Assembly (NCBI GenBank): GCA_031273775.1
Contig: JAISRF010000189.1
Span: 1 to 5,572, forward strand
From: Oscillospiraceae bacterium
Lineage (GTDB): Bacteria > Bacillota > Clostridia > Oscillospirales > Acutalibacteraceae
Length of the DNA stretch: 5,572 bases
Direction of reading: 5' to 3'
Shown here: piece after piece, positions 5,053-5,572 of the stretch
Position numbering within the stretch: position 1 is the first letter of the stretch
How the letters are laid out: the number at the start of each line of letters is the position of its first letter
Made by a program: the position numbers and the translations under genes
Notes under the pieces: model-generated
What the model saw: the letters and a program-made list of their open reading frames with translations, nothing else
Databases searched by the model: none
What the model was told of the DNA's origin: nothing

Positions 5053-5090
5053 TTATTATTGAGAGTTGAGCAATTTGAATGGAGAAATGA

Positions 5091-5163
5091 ATCCTCCCCG
5101 CAGCAAGACTGCGGGGTATCTGCGGGGCTACGGTGGTACGCGCAGCAGAGACTGCGGGGAATT
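5091..5163. repeat. GC-rich palindromic repeat element in the prs-rodA gap
   Basis: CTGCGGGG occurs three times in the same orientation (5109-5116, 5120-5127, 5152-5159) and once inverted (5096-5103). A second hairpin pairs CGCAG (5141-5145) with CTGCG (5152-5156). The two ends are imperfect inverted repeats of an AAT-CCCCGCAG motif. The composition differs from the AT-richer flanks. It looks like a REP/MITE-type intergenic repeat, but other genomic copies cannot be tested here. The boundaries are approximate. Confidence 0.6.
5096..5116. repeat. Perfect 8-bp palindromic hairpin
   Basis: CCCCGCAG (5096-5103), loop CAAGA, CTGCGGGG (5109-5116). This is a very stable GC-rich stem. Neither strand has a U tract directly after it, so it is not a standard terminator. 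It forms one end of a larger repeat element in the prs-rodA gap. Confidence 0.85.
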
Positions 5164-5177
5164 AGACTCACATTTGA

Positions 5178-5572
5178 TTAAAACATGGTGCTAACCGGTT
5201 TTTCCTCGTAAATGCGTTCAATCGCTTCGGCAAACACCGGCGCAACCTCCAAAAGCTTAATCTTCGGCAGTTCTTTTTCCGGCGACAGTGGAATGGTGTC
5301 CAGTAACACTAATTCCGTAATCGGGCTTTGGGCAATGCGCTGGGTAGCCGGGCCGGACAGCACCCCATGAGTGGCGCAGGCGTAAACTTCCTTCGCTCCG
5401 CCACGCTCCTTGAGCGCAACAGCCGCGTGGCAAAGTGTGCCCGCGGTGTCTATCATGTCGTCCACCAGAATCACGCGCTTGTCCGACACATCGCCGATGA
5501 TGTTCATCACCTCGCTGACATTGGCGCGCTGGCGGCGTTTGTCCACAATGGCCAGGGGCGCGTCAATGCGGG
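5178..5572 (-). CDS. prs: Ribose-phosphate pyrophosphokinase (PRPP synthetase), C-terminal part, cut by window edge
   Basis: This cytosolic enzyme makes phosphoribosyl pyrophosphate from ribose 5-phosphate and ATP, for purine, pyrimidine, NAD, His and Trp synthesis. About 130 C-terminal codons are visible, out of the usual 310-320. The first complete codon is at 5570, giving R-I-D-A-P-L-A-I-V-D-K-R-R and then ANVSEVMNIIGDV, a family hallmark. The ribose-5-phosphate/PRPP-binding loop VILVDDMIDTAGT follows, then YACATHGVLSGPA, the VLLDTIPL segment, KIKLLEVAPVFAEAIERI, and a typical short C-terminus ending VSTMF. The GTG at 5546 lies inside the conserved core and is not a start; the true start is outside the window. 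The TAA stop is at 5180-5178. The rodA-like gene follows 138 nt downstream on the same strand. Confidence 0.96.
   Translation of the reverse strand, partial: RIDAPLAIVDKRRQRANVSEVMNIIGDVSDKRVILVDDMIDTAGTLCHAAVALKERGGAKEVYACATHGVLSGPATQRIAQSPITELVLLDTIPLSPEKELPKIKLLEVAPVFAEAIERIYEEKPVSTMF

Noticed and set aside
5096..5116. Intrinsic terminator after prs
   Set aside because: The stem is strong, but neither strand has a U tract after it.
5040..5177. Riboswitch upstream of rodA
   Set aside because: The structure is explained by repeated CTGCGGGG palindromes, and I recognise no known riboswitch core.
5544..5546. GTG 5546 as a start of a short phosphoribosyltransferase
   Set aside because: Upstream in-frame codons to the window edge continue the PRPP synthetase core (APLAIVDKRR), so this is an internal Val of prs.

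Overview
The window looks like an ordinary chromosomal stretch from a Gram-positive, low-to-mid GC Firmicute, most likely a clostridial (Oscillospirales-type) gut organism. That placement is an inference. It rests on strong GGAGG-type ribosome binding sites, use of GTG and TTG starts, TTGACA/TATAAT-type promoters, and genes typical of Clostridia: a DUF4363 protein, a DUF4349 lipoprotein, and a deoxycytidylate deaminase of the clostridial subtype. There are no tRNA or rRNA genes, no transposase, no CRISPR array and no phage gene.

Layout from left to right. Positions 1-31 appear to be the last codons of an upstream + strand gene, followed by a small membrane-anchored DUF4363 protein (53-415, +). 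A symmetric hairpin at 414-430 probably terminates transcription from both sides. Three minus-strand genes follow: an exported, C-terminally anchored protein of unknown function (505-1335, TTG start), a DUF4349 lipoprotein (1453-2364) and a dCMP deaminase (2458-2946). A compact divergent regulatory region (2947-3060) built around a tandem heptamer repeat separates the deaminase from rsmA (3061-3909, +), the 16S rRNA dimethyladenosine transferase. rsmA runs tail to tail, 2 nt apart, into a rodA-like cell-wall polymerase gene (3912-5039, -). Upstream of rodA is a 138-nt gap filled largely by a GC-rich palindromic repeat, and then the C-terminal 130 codons of prs, PRPP synthetase (5178-5572, -, cut by the window edge).

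The genes do not form one pathway. prs (nucleotide precursor supply), the dCMP deaminase (dUMP supply for dTMP), rsmA (ribosome maturation) and rodA (peptidoglycan glycan polymerisation) are housekeeping. The DUF4349 lipoprotein and the adjacent unknown protein are envelope proteins with the same topology, and may work together.

I see no clearly new multi-gene system. The most interesting signals are non-coding: a promoter whose -35 box is one unit of a tandem heptamer array; a duplicated C(UGCG)G hairpin module fused to the stop codons of two consecutive genes; and the palindromic CTGCGGGG element between prs and rodA. Several starts (rodA, rsmA, DUF4349) are shorter than the longest open frame and were set here from ribosome binding sites.
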